Source of the DNA: Luteibacter sp. 9135
GTDB taxonomy: Bacteria; Pseudomonadota; Gammaproteobacteria; Xanthomonadales; Rhodanobacteraceae
Assembly: GCF_000745005.1 (NCBI RefSeq)
Contig: NZ_JQNB01000001.1
Location: 3,093,501-3,157,500 of the forward strand
Direction of reading: 5' to 3'
Length of the DNA stretch: 64,000 nt
Both the position numbers and the translations under genes were made by a program. Shown here in pieces: positions 45,058-53,020 of the stretch (the stretch's first letter is position 1; the number at the start of each line of letters is the position of its first letter). Under the pieces are notes generated by a model. It had not been told where the DNA came from, searched no databases, and was given only the letters and a program-made list of their open reading frames with translations.

Positions 45058-47247
45058 TCATGCTGGATCGGCCTGGTACTTGTAGTAGGCATAGGCGGAG
45101 TAGCCCGCCGTGCGCCGCTCCACGGCATTGAAGATGGCGCCCTTGAGTTCCACGCCGTTCTGCTCGAAACGCTGCTTGGCCAGCGCCAGTTCGCGTTGCT
45201 TGTTCAGGCCGAAGCGGGCCACCAGCAGGCTGGTGCCGGCGTGGTGGCCGATCACCGCCGCGTCGGTTACCGCGAGGATCGGCGGCGTGTCGATGATGAT
45301 CAGGTCGTAGGCGGGGACGACGCTGGCGATGAACCGGGTGAAATGCGCATGCATCAGCAGCTCGGACGGGTTGGGCGGCACCTGCCCGCGACTGATGAAG
45401 TGCACGTTCTCGGTCGGGCCCGGCTGTATGACGTCGGCCAGCGCGGCGCTCCCGACCAGCAGGTCCGACAGGCCGCGGCCGGTGCGCACGCCGAGCAGCT
45501 GGTGCAGCGTGCCACGGCGCATGTCGCCGTCGACCAGCAGTACGCGCTGCCCGGCTTGCGCGATCACCGCGGCGAGATTGGCCGAGACGAAGGTCTTGCC
45601 GGCGAAGGGGCTGGAGCCGGTGATCATCAGGATATTGTTCTTCGCCTCCAGCCGGGCGAAATGCAGGCTGGTACGCAGGCTGCGGATCGATTCGACGGCC
45701 AGGTCGGCGGGGTCGGCGATGGCCAGCAGCGGGCCGTGTGCGGCGTGTGAACGGCCGCGACCCAACAGGCGCGCGCCCTGGCCGGGGCTCAGCGGCACAG
45801 AGGCGTAGACGGGCAGGCCCAGGTCCTCGATCAGTGCGGGGTCCTCGATACCGCGGTTCAGTATCTGCCGCAGGAACACGAAGGCCAGCGCGAGGAACCC
45901 GCCGAGGAAGGTGACGACGATCACCACCAGCGCCTTGCGCGGCTGCACCGGCACGTTGGGGTCCACTGCGGCGCTGTCCACGATGCGCACGTTGCCCACC
46001 GTGCCGGCGCGTGCGATGTCCAGCTGCTGTGCCTGGTTGAGCAGGCTGGTGTAGGTGTTGCCGCTGACCTGCACGTCACGGCTCAGCTTGAGCAGCTCTT
46101 GCTGCGTATCCGGCAGGTCGCCCACTTCCTTCTGCATCCGATCCTTCTGCGCCTGCAACTGGCCCATCTGCTGTTGCAGCGCCTTGTAGGCGGGATGATC
46201 GTGGGTGAAGCGCCGTTCGATATCGGCTTCCTGCAGGTGAAGTTGCTGGAGGTTGTTCTCCACGGACACGATCTGGTCCAGCAACCCCTTGGTCTGCATG
46301 CTCAGGTCCACGGAGTGGGACTTCATCTGGAACGCGTTCATCGCCGCCTGCGCCTTGTCCAGGTCCTGGCGCACCTTGGGCAGCTGGTCCTTGACGAACT
46401 GCAGCTGGCTGGCGGCTTCCGCGGAATTGCGCTCGACGTTCTGCCGCACGTAGGCGCGCGTGACGTGCTCGAGCACCTGTCGCGCGAGGTCGGGATCGGC
46501 GTTGTTGTAGGTCAGCCCGATGATCCCGGAGTCGTTGCCCTGTTCCAGCGCGACGATGTCGGACTGCAGTTTCGTCGTGGTCGTCAGCGGCGGCTGCACC
46601 ACCACGTCGAAGCGGGTGCCCGGGTTGGCCACCAGCTGGCGAATCTGCAACGTGACGCCCTTGCCGGTCACCGGCTGTCCCACCGCACCCTGGGCCACGC
46701 GGTTGCCGTCGTCGTCGTACAGGCTGAAGCGACCGCCGGCTTCGGCGCGCAACTCGAAGGTCGCGCTCATGCCCGGATCGGGCAAGGTCAGGCGGAAGAT
46801 ATCCACCAGTTCGCCGCCCCAGCCGTAGCGGCTGAGACCGAAGCGAGGCTTGCCGGGCTGGCCGGGCTTGTGTCCGCGAGAGAGGTAATTGCCGATCAGC
46901 GGCATGCGCCGCGGTTGCACCTGCACGTTCAGGCGCATGTCGTCCACGGTCTGTCCCACCACCAGTCGCGAGGTGATCAGGGCGATCTCGGTCACCGCCT
47001 GCGACGCACTGGTTCCCAGCGACTGCGACAGGTCGCTCAGGCCCGGCAGGCTGGGTGTTTTCTGTTCGACCTGCACCACGGCGGTCGCCTGGTAGATGGG
47101 CGTGGCCAGCACCGTATACAGCACCCCGGCCACGAAGAAGCAGCCGGTGATCGCGACGATCAGCCACTTGTGATCCAGCAACGTGCCGAACAACGCGTTG
47201 AGGTCGATGGTGTCGTCGTCGTGTGCCTGCTCAATCTTCGTCGTCAT
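45058..47247 (-). CDS. Wzc-type polysaccharide co-polymerase with bacterial tyrosine kinase domain
   Basis: A 729-residue inner-membrane protein controlling chain length and export. The N-terminal Wzz domain follows DLNALFGTLLDHKW and includes a first membrane helix. A periplasmic coiled-coil region and the PCP-type second membrane helix (near residue 435) follow. The kinase has Walker A SSPFAGKTFVSANLA, Walker A' LLVDGDMRRG and Walker B IIIDTPP. It ends in the tyrosine-rich tail GYSAYAYYKYQ that is autophosphorylated. The matching phosphatase is at 26128. First gene of the long minus-strand run. Confidence 0.95.
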   Translation of the reverse strand: MTTKIEQAHDDDTIDLNALFGTLLDHKWLIVAITGCFFVAGVLYTVLATPIYQATAVVQVEQKTPSLPGLSDLSQSLGTSASQAVTEIALITSRLVVGQTVDDMRLNVQVQPRRMPLIGNYLSRGHKPGQPGKPRFGLSRYGWGGELVDIFRLTLPDPGMSATFELRAEAGGRFSLYDDDGNRVAQGAVGQPVTGKGVTLQIRQLVANPGTRFDVVVQPPLTTTTKLQSDIVALEQGNDSGIIGLTYNNADPDLARQVLEHVTRAYVRQNVERNSAEAASQLQFVKDQLPKVRQDLDKAQAAMNAFQMKSHSVDLSMQTKGLLDQIVSVENNLQQLHLQEADIERRFTHDHPAYKALQQQMGQLQAQKDRMQKEVGDLPDTQQELLKLSRDVQVSGNTYTSLLNQAQQLDIARAGTVGNVRIVDSAAVDPNVPVQPRKALVVIVVTFLGGFLALAFVFLRQILNRGIEDPALIEDLGLPVYASVPLSPGQGARLLGRGRSHAAHGPLLAIADPADLAVESIRSLRTSLHFARLEAKNNILMITGSSPFAGKTFVSANLAAVIAQAGQRVLLVDGDMRRGTLHQLLGVRTGRGLSDLLVGSAALADVIQPGPTENVHFISRGQVPPNPSELLMHAHFTRFIASVVPAYDLIIIDTPPILAVTDAAVIGHHAGTSLLVARFGLNKQRELALAKQRFEQNGVELKGAIFNAVERRTAGYSAYAYYKYQADPA

Positions 47248-47576
47248 GCGGCGGCGTGGTTTCCTGGGTCATGAAGGGAACGCCTGGGCGTCTGCGTTGC
47301 ACACCCGGTAGGCCGCTTCGACGCGTGCGTCGATGGCATGTGCTTTGTCGCGTCAGGGCGAGTCACACGTGTGATCGGCGCCGATGAGCTTTGAGCTTAG
47401 TCGCGCAGGATGGGCACACAAAGCGAGCGAGGTCGGTTTTGCGACATGCGTCAAGGAACCGTCGATTTGTCGGCGGTGTGTTGCGTGACAGCATTATGTT
47501 TTTGTTAAATATTCGCGTAATTTATTGCACGAATATCTAATGAATCGTTCATTGGGTGGTCATTTCGCTTTTGGAT
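47248..47576 (-). promoter_or_regulatory. AT-rich control region upstream of the Wzc-type operon
   Basis: The gene-free stretch before the kinase start is strikingly AT-rich around 47480-47560. A -10 candidate CATAAT (minus strand, 47493-47498) fits five of six consensus bases but has only a poor -35. This would give a leader of roughly 240 bases. Inverted repeats at 47509-47536 and 47541-47551 flank the candidate. Confidence 0.5.
47509..47536. promoter_or_regulatory. 28-bp inverted repeat, operator candidate
   Basis: ATATTCG (47509-47515) and its exact complement CGAATAT (47530-47536) are separated by 14 AT-rich bases. The site lies just upstream of the -10 candidate of the exopolysaccharide operon. 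Size and symmetry suit a dimeric regulator. A smaller TGAA-TCG-TTCA palindrome follows at 47541-47551. Confidence 0.5.
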
Positions 47577-47667
47577 TCATGGTTTTGGGTGTTGGGGTGA
47601 GGGTCGTGGGAATTGGCGGATTCGTTCCGGGGTCTTGCGGCGCAGCAAGAGCCATGGGGCTTGGAGC

Positions 47668-47905
47668 AAGAGCCGGCGGGTAGCCCCCTCGGTGCCACGC
47701 CTGCGGCGACCCGCTAGGGAAAGGCCGCTCCGCGGCCGCTTATCTATTGCCCTTCGGGCCGGGTCGGGCTTCGCACAGGGGTTCTCGACTCGACATCCTG
47801 TCTCGCGAGAACGGCCGGCCGTCCTGGCCGGCCCCCTTCGGGCCTGATCTGTGCGAATCCCTCGCCTGCGGCTACCGGCCCCGAGGGGGCTACCCGCCGG
47901 CTCTT
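47668..47905. repeat. ~240-bp structured palindromic repeat, copy 1 (inverted orientation)
   Basis: The ends are a perfect 25-bp inverted repeat (47668-47692 against 47881-47905) beginning AAGAGCCGGCGGGT. Nested inside are TTCGCACAG/CTGTGCGAA (47770-47778, 47849-47857), GTTCTCG/CGAGAAC (47781-47787, 47806-47812) and shorter GC-rich hairpins. The same element recurs in reverse at 48742-48982. Open frames through it are not credible genes. It could be a non-autonomous mobile element or a structured RNA/DNA module. Confidence 0.85.
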
Positions 47906-47983
47906 CCGTAAACTGAGGTGACGTGTTGGGCGAGCAGTGCGTGCGGGTGAACGTGCAGCGTTCGGGTACGGCGTCGCTGCTTC

Positions 47984-48015
47984 GTTGGCTTTTCGCCCAC
48001 ATCGTGCGCTCCTGC
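47984..48015 (-). repeat. REP hairpin (GCAGGAGC variant)
   Basis: On the minus strand the sequence reads GCAGGAGCGCAC-GAT-GTGGGCG, a short imperfect hairpin with a G-rich head, followed by AAAAGCC. It is nearly the same as the hairpin at 49011-49042 and faces the one at 48066, forming a paired REP/BIME arrangement. Confidence 0.65.
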
Positions 48016-48065
48016 CGCAAGGGTAGGCAGGTTGTTGTATATCCAATGCGTGATCTGCCCGCTGG

Positions 48066-48090
48066 GTAGGAGCGCACGCACGTGCGCGAC
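48066..48090 (+). repeat. REP hairpin with GTAG head
   Basis: GTAGGAGC leads into a perfect GCGCAC-GCAC-GTGCGC stem-loop (48072-48087). GTAG at the hairpin foot is the mark of REP sequences mobilised by RAYT (TnpA-REP) transposases. It is inverted relative to the REP at 47984. Confidence 0.65.
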
Positions 48091-48180
48091 CCCTCGACGG
48101 TGGGGATACTTATTTCTGGTGTGGTGTCAGCTCGGCCGTCGCAAAGCCAGCTATATCTACCTGCGGCCAATGCTGGCAGC

Positions 48181-48510
48181 ATGAAAGCTGGTGTCAAAAA
48201 ACGTCAGGCGGCATACTTAATGCGCGCAATCGGTATCTTCATAGCCTTTGCAGGCATAGCGTTGAGCGCCGCATTTTTGTACGGGTTCGGCGGGGTACTG
48301 ACTTGCGGTACATGGAATCTGGGTTGTCTTGTTTACGCGACCGTAACCGCCCTCGTCACGCAATCCTGCGCTGCTGTTGTCCTTTTCTCTAGCATTACCG
48401 CCACCAAGGCCGGATCAGCAGCCAGGTACATGGTTATATTGCTCGCGTCGGTTTGTAGCTTGCTCGCAATGGGCTGTCTCAGCGCGATTCTTCTGGTGGT
48501 GGCAAGGTAG
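48181..48510 (+). CDS. Small hypothetical membrane protein
   Basis: A 109-residue protein with about three hydrophobic helices (GIFIAFAGIALSAAFLYGF, a Cys/Val/Ala-rich middle segment, and MVILLASVCSLLAMGCLSAI). ATG at 48181 is followed by a basic stretch (KAGVKKR), giving a sensible membrane topology; the frame is open 33 codons further upstream. Base composition is clearly more AT-rich than its neighbours. It stands alone between two repeat elements, suggesting transfer. No family recognised and no strong ribosome binding site. Confidence 0.5.
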   Translation: MKAGVKKRQAAYLMRAIGIFIAFAGIALSAAFLYGFGGVLTCGTWNLGCLVYATVTALVTQSCAAVVLFSSITATKAGSAARYMVILLASVCSLLAMGCLSAILLVVAR

Positions 48511-48741
48511 TCGGTCTGCAAGGCGCGCTCCGCTCGCTCGTCGCCGAATTGAGATGGATGACATGACTCCAGCCGAACCCGCTGTCGTGCTGAACCGACA
48601 TCGCGCGGAAGCGATCAATGTGACTTGGCCGTACGCATACGCCATGGCGATCGATGCGATGCACACCATGTAAGCGAGCGTTCCCTGCAACAAAGCAAAA
48701 CCATGCATTTCGCTCTTCCCACACGCAACCTCAGTCTTCGA

Positions 48742-48982
48742 AAGAGCCGGCGGGTGCCACCCTCGGGGCCGGTAGCCGCAGGCGAGGGGTTCGAACGGAC
48801 AAGGCCGCGAAGCGGGGCCGGCCAGGACGGCCGGCCATTTCCGCGAGACAGGATGTCGAGTCGGAAATCCCCATTCGAAGCCCGACCCGGCCCGAAGGGC
48901 AATCAATAAACGGCCGCGGACGCGGCCCTTCCTTGACGGGTCGCCGCAGGCGTGGCCCCGAGGGTGGCACCCGCCGGCTCTT
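48742..48982. repeat. ~240-bp structured palindromic repeat, copy 2
   Basis: Ends are a perfect 25-bp inverted repeat (48742-48766 against 48958-48982). It shares long blocks with the reverse complement of copy 1, such as CGCGAGACAGGATGTCGAG and a GGCCGGCC-N5-GGCCGGCC stem. Three bases in each terminal arm differ from copy 1, yet all remain paired. Inner stems also changed in pairs: ATTTCCG/CGGAAAT at 48837-48843 and 48862-48868. The 231 bases before it (48511-48741) hold no supportable gene. Confidence 0.85.
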
Positions 48983-49010
48983 GCTCCGAAGCATTCGGCG
49001 TCAACGCGCT

Positions 49011-49042
49011 GTTGGTTTTTCGCCCACATCGTGGGCTCCTAC
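49011..49042 (-). repeat. REP hairpin with GTAG head
   Basis: On the minus strand GTAGGAGCCCAC-GAT-GTGGGC forms a perfect stem, followed by GAAAAACCAAC. It lies 28 bases after palindromic repeat copy 2 and matches the REP at 47984-48015 over most of its length. Confidence 0.7.
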
Positions 49043-49185
49043 GGTTGCCTATGTGCAAATACGGCAGGAGGTGATGGTGGACTCATGCCGTTATCCGGCA
49101 GATAGCGCGGCGCGAAGCCGTCTTCATGGCGTACCCACCTGCATTTACCGATCGTAAGAACTTGCTGGTTGCAAAGCCGACGGTC

Positions 49186-49197
49186 TTCTTCGAAGAA
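49186..49197. promoter_or_regulatory. 12-bp perfect palindrome upstream of mbtH
   Basis: TTCTTCGAAGAA lies about 146 bases before the MbtH start, in the 301-base gap 49043-49343 that must hold the promoter of the biosynthetic cluster. It is an operator candidate. I see no convincing -35/-10 pair and no supportable gene in this gap. Confidence 0.35.
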
Positions 49198-49343
49198 TGA
49201 TCTGAGACACAGACCGGCACACTGCAAGCATGCTGCGTGTATCGGTCGAGGGGATCAGGGCCACATAAAACCATCGTTCCACGCTGTGACACGACGATCG
49301 CACTATCGAGAGCGACGACGTCATCGTTTGCACAGGAGCAAGC

Positions 49344-49553
49344 ATGTCCACGAGTTCGAACGCGTCAGAAACCTTGTACGACGTGGTGGTCAACCAGGAG
49401 GGCCAGCACTCGATCTGGCCGTTGCCGAAGTCGCTGCCGCTGGGCTGGACGAAAGTCGGCGTAAAGGGAACGAAGGCCTCGTGCCTTGCCTATATCGGTG
49501 AAGCGTGGACCGACATGCGTCCGCGGTCGCTGGCTGTCGAGTCGAGGCATTAA
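49344..49553 (+). CDS. MbtH-family NRPS accessory protein
   Basis: A 69-residue protein with the full MbtH signature: NQEGQHSIWP, a central PLGWTKVG, and a CLAYIGEAWTDMRPRSL ending. MbtH proteins bind adenylation domains of nonribosomal peptide synthetases and are needed for their folding or activity. AGGAG sits nine bases before the ATG. No adenylation domain is in the window, so an NRPS module probably lies downstream in the same cluster. Transcribed toward the polyketide genes. Confidence 0.95.
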   Translation: MSTSSNASETLYDVVVNQEGQHSIWPLPKSLPLGWTKVGVKGTKASCLAYIGEAWTDMRPRSLAVESRH

Positions 49554-49581
49554 CGGCTAGAACCGATCGATAGTGAGTTTC

Positions 49582-49603
49582 GGACGACCCGCACGGGTCG
49601 TCC
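49582..49603. terminator. Hairpin between mbtH and the acyltransferase gene
   Basis: GGACGACCCG and its exact complement (10 bp) are separated only by CA, 29 bases after the mbtH stop. No T-run follows; instead a run of eight Gs occurs at 49613-49620. It may partly terminate, so that mbtH is made in excess, or act as a processing site. Confidence 0.5.
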
Positions 49604-49691
49604 GCGTGCCCCGGGGGGGGAGGGGAGTTGGCAGCACGGTCTGCGCTGCGTTCCGGGTCGATACGAATCGTCCGTGGGCGCAGGTGCAAGG

Positions 49692-52600
49692 ATGGATGCG
49701 TCGCTCTTGAATACCGTATTTCTTTTTTCCGGCCAGGGCTCCCAGCACGTCGAGATGGGGCGGGAGCTGTACGAGGCCGATCACTGCTTTCGTTCGACGA
49801 TGCGTCATGCCGACCGGCTGTTCCGCGAACGGACCGGTGTGTCGGTGCTGGCGGTGCTGTTCGCGCAGGGTGCTGATGCGGATATGCCGCTACAGCGCCT
49901 GCTGTACAGCCATGCCGCCATCTTCATGGTGGAGTACGCGCTGGCCACCAGCCTGCTCGAACGCGGGCTGCGGGTCGATGCCGTGCTGGGTGCGAGCCTG
50001 GGTTCGTTCGCGGCGGCGGCGGTGGCCGGATGGCTGGACCCGGACGACGCCTTGCTCGCCGTGGTGGAGCAGGCCCTTATCGTGGAAGCGCACGCGGAGC
50101 CGGGCTGCATGATCGCGGTGGTCGGTGAGCCGGCGCGATTCCTGGAGCCGGATGTGCTCGCCCTGTGCGAGCTTGGCGCGCGCAACTTCGCCACGCATTC
50201 CGTGCTGTCTCTTCCCGCGCGGAACAGCGATGCGGTCGAGACGGCGTTGCGTCGCCGCGGCCTGGCGTTCCAGCGGCTGCCGGTGGGGTTTGCCTTTCAT
50301 TCGCGCTGGATCGACGCGGCGCGCGAACCGTACATGGCCTTCCTGCGCACGCTGCCGTACCGGCAAGGGCACGTTCCGCTGATGTGCTGCGCCCAGGGTG
50401 GCCATGTCGATGCGCCCTCGGCGGATCATTTCTGGGCCGTGGTGCGCGAGCCCATTCGCCTGGCCGAGACCCTCGCGACGCTGCCGCCGCGGGACGACTA
50501 CCGCTACATCGACGTCGGCCCCGCGGGAACGATGGCGACCTTCCTCAAATACCTGTTGCCCGCCGGTACGGCGTCCCGCGTGCACGCGGTGATGTCGCCC
50601 TTCGGCGGCGACCTCGCGCGCCTGGATGCCCTGGCGCCCGACACCCGAACCGTACGCATGCCGGAGCCAGACACGATGAAAGCGGTCATTTTTCCCGGGC
50701 AGGGATCGCAGTTCAGGGGCATGGGCAAGGACCTGTTCCCGTTGTATCCGGATGAGGTGCGCCGTGCGTCCGAGATCCTCGGCTACTCCGTCGAGGACCT
50801 GTGCCTCAACGACCGCGACGGCCTGCTGGCGAAGACGCAGTACACGCAGCCGGCGCTGTACGTGGTCAACGCGCTGCATTACTACCGCGAGCAGGCGTTG
50901 CAGGCCGATGGCGCGGCAGGTCGGGCCCCGGCGTTCTTTGCCGGGCACAGCCTGGGCGAATACAACGCGCTGCATGCGGCCGGGGTGTTCTCGTTCGAGG
51001 ACGGACTGAGGCTGGTGAAGAAGCGGGGCGAGCTGATGGGGCGTGCCGGCGGCGGTGGCATGGCCGCCGTACTGGGCACCTCGGCCGGACAGATCCGCGT
51101 CGTGCTCGACGAGCATCGGCTGGACGGCGTGGATATCGCCAACCTCAACACGCCGACGCAGACGGTGATCGCGGGCGATCACGAGGCACTGGCCGCCGCG
51201 GCGGAGCTGTTCGCGACGCTGAAACTGCGCTGCGTGCCGCTCAACGTCAGCGCGCCGTTCCATTCGCGACACATGCGGCCGGTCGAGGCGGAGTTTGCCG
51301 ATTACCTGGGCCAGTTCACCTTTGCCGCGCCCACCGCCACCGTGATCGCCAACGCCACCGCGCGGCCGTACGACGGTGCCTCCATCGCGCGGACGCTGGC
51401 CAGCCAGATCGCCAGCCCCGTGCAATGGGTGGATTCCATCCGCTACGTGATGGGCAAGGGCGACATCGAATTCCAGGAGATGGGCGCGAACATCCTGTCG
51501 AAGATGGTGCAGGAGATCCGCACCAAGGAAACGCCGATCCACGACGAACGGCAGGACACGGTGGTGCAGCCTGTGCCCGCGATGCCCGCGGCGGCCGATG
51601 GTGCGGATACCGGCGGCGTCGGCGACGATGACCCCGATGCGTCGTATCGCATCCACGCCACGGCGCTGGGCAGCGAGGTGTTCCAGCGACGCTTCGGCGT
51701 GCGCTACGCCTATATGACCGGCGCCATGTACCGCGGTGTCGCCTCCGCGGAGCTGGTGGTGCGCATGGGTCGCGCCGGTTTCCTCAGTTTCTTCGGTGCC
51801 GGTGGCCTGTCGCCGCAGACCATCGAGGCCAATATCGTGCGCATCCAGGCCGGACTGGACGCCGGTCAGCCGTACGGCATGAACCTGCTGGCCAACTACG
51901 AGAACCCGGCCCATGAGGAAGCGGTGGTCGACCTCTGCCTGCGCTACGGCATCCGCAACGTCGAGGCGGCCGCCTTCATGCAGATGACCCCGGCGCTGGT
52001 CCGGTTCCGGCTGCAGGGCTTGCGCCGCGATGCGAACGGCACGGTGGTGAGCGATCACCGCATCGTGGCCAAGGTGTCGCGTCCCGAAGTGGCGCGGGCG
52101 TTCATGAGCCCGCCGCCGCCAGCGCTGGTGCAGCGCCTGCTGGACAAGGGGCAGGTGACGCCGGAGCAGGCGCAGTGGGCGCAGGCGTTGCCGGTCAGCT
52201 ACGACATCTGCGTCGAGGCCGATTCCGGCGGCCATACCGACGGCGGCATCGCGGCCGTGATGCTGCCGCCGTTGTTGCGTCTGCGCGACGAGATGCAAGT
52301 TACTCACGGCTACGCCGAGCCGATCTGCATGGGCTTGGCCGGTGGTATCGGTGGTCCCGAGGCCGCGGCGGCCGCGTTCCTGCTCGGCGCCGACTTCATC
52401 GCCACCGGTTCGATCAACCAGTGCACGGTGGAGTCGGGCATGAGCGCCGACGGCAAGGCGCTGTTGCAGGCAATGGATATCCAGGACACCGAATACGCGC
52501 CCGCCGGCGACATGTTCGAGATCGGCGCGCAGGTGCAGGTGCTGAAGAAGTCGGTGTTCTTCCCGGCGCGCGCGAACAAGCTGCTGTCGCTGTACCGCCA

Positions 52601-53003
52601 CCACGACAGCCTGGAAGACATCCCCGAGCGCACCCGGCAGCAGCTGGAAACCACGTTCTTCCACAAGAGTTTCGAGGCGATCTGGCAGGAGACCTCGGCG
52701 TACTTCCGTTCCGTGGGCCGGGATCACGAGATCGCCAAGGCGGAGGCCAACGGCAAGCACAAGATGGCGCTGGTGTTCCGCTGGTACTTCGCCTACTGCA
52801 CGCGCATCGCCATGGAGGGTAACGGCGACGACCGGGTGAATTACCAGATCCAGACAGGACCGGCGCTGGGCTCGTTCAACCAGTGGGTGAAGGGCACCGC
52901 GCTGGAACCGTGGACCGCGCGCCACGTGGACGACATCGCCGTGCGGATCATGGACGCCGCCGCCGCGCACCTCACCCGCACCTTCAGCCGACTTCGTCGC
53001 TGA
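49692..53003 (+). CDS. trans-AT polyketide acyltransferase: AT-like domain, malonyl-AT and enoyl reductase
   Basis: A 1103-residue three-domain enzyme. AT1 (residues ~5-300) has GQGSQ, Ser102 in GASLGS and FHSRW, but Gln127 where malonyl-transferases have Arg. AT2 (~329-620) has GQGSQ, Ser420 in GHSLGE, Arg445 in KKRGEL and FHSRHM, so it is the likely malonyl-CoA loader. The C-terminus (~650-1100) is a PfaD/PksE-type FMN enoyl reductase (YMTGAMYRGVASAELVVRMG, EADSGGHTDGG). It serves the AT-less synthase downstream in trans. ATG at 49692 begins right before the AT fold; GTG at 49674 is possible. Confidence 0.92.
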   Translation: MDASLLNTVFLFSGQGSQHVEMGRELYEADHCFRSTMRHADRLFRERTGVSVLAVLFAQGADADMPLQRLLYSHAAIFMVEYALATSLLERGLRVDAVLGASLGSFAAAAVAGWLDPDDALLAVVEQALIVEAHAEPGCMIAVVGEPARFLEPDVLALCELGARNFATHSVLSLPARNSDAVETALRRRGLAFQRLPVGFAFHSRWIDAAREPYMAFLRTLPYRQGHVPLMCCAQGGHVDAPSADHFWAVVREPIRLAETLATLPPRDDYRYIDVGPAGTMATFLKYLLPAGTASRVHAVMSPFGGDLARLDALAPDTRTVRMPEPDTMKAVIFPGQGSQFRGMGKDLFPLYPDEVRRASEILGYSVEDLCLNDRDGLLAKTQYTQPALYVVNALHYYREQALQADGAAGRAPAFFAGHSLGEYNALHAAGVFSFEDGLRLVKKRGELMGRAGGGGMAAVLGTSAGQIRVVLDEHRLDGVDIANLNTPTQTVIAGDHEALAAAAELFATLKLRCVPLNVSAPFHSRHMRPVEAEFADYLGQFTFAAPTATVIANATARPYDGASIARTLASQIASPVQWVDSIRYVMGKGDIEFQEMGANILSKMVQEIRTKETPIHDERQDTVVQPVPAMPAAADGADTGGVGDDDPDASYRIHATALGSEVFQRRFGVRYAYMTGAMYRGVASAELVVRMGRAGFLSFFGAGGLSPQTIEANIVRIQAGLDAGQPYGMNLLANYENPAHEEAVVDLCLRYGIRNVEAAAFMQMTPALVRFRLQGLRRDANGTVVSDHRIVAKVSRPEVARAFMSPPPPALVQRLLDKGQVTPEQAQWAQALPVSYDICVEADSGGHTDGGIAAVMLPPLLRLRDEMQVTHGYAEPICMGLAGGIGGPEAAAAAFLLGADFIATGSINQCTVESGMSADGKALLQAMDIQDTEYAPAGDMFEIGAQVQVLKKSVFFPARANKLLSLYRHHDSLEDIPERTRQQLETTFFHKSFEAIWQETSAYFRSVGRDHEIAKAEANGKHKMALVFRWYFAYCTRIAMEGNGDDRVNYQIQTGPALGSFNQWVKGTALEPWTARHVDDIAVRIMDAAAAHLTRTFSRLRR

Positions 53004-53020
53004 GTGAACCACCTTTCCAC

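Noticed and set aside
47577..48197. Possible 206-residue minus-strand protein and several 60-170 residue frames through 47635-49157
   Set aside because: They run through the palindromic repeats and REP hairpins, and translate the same repeat DNA in several frames; no ribosome binding site or conserved motif.
48554..48673. 39-codon plus-strand frame after the orphan membrane protein
   Set aside because: Short, without a ribosome binding site or recognisable features; not enough to call a gene.
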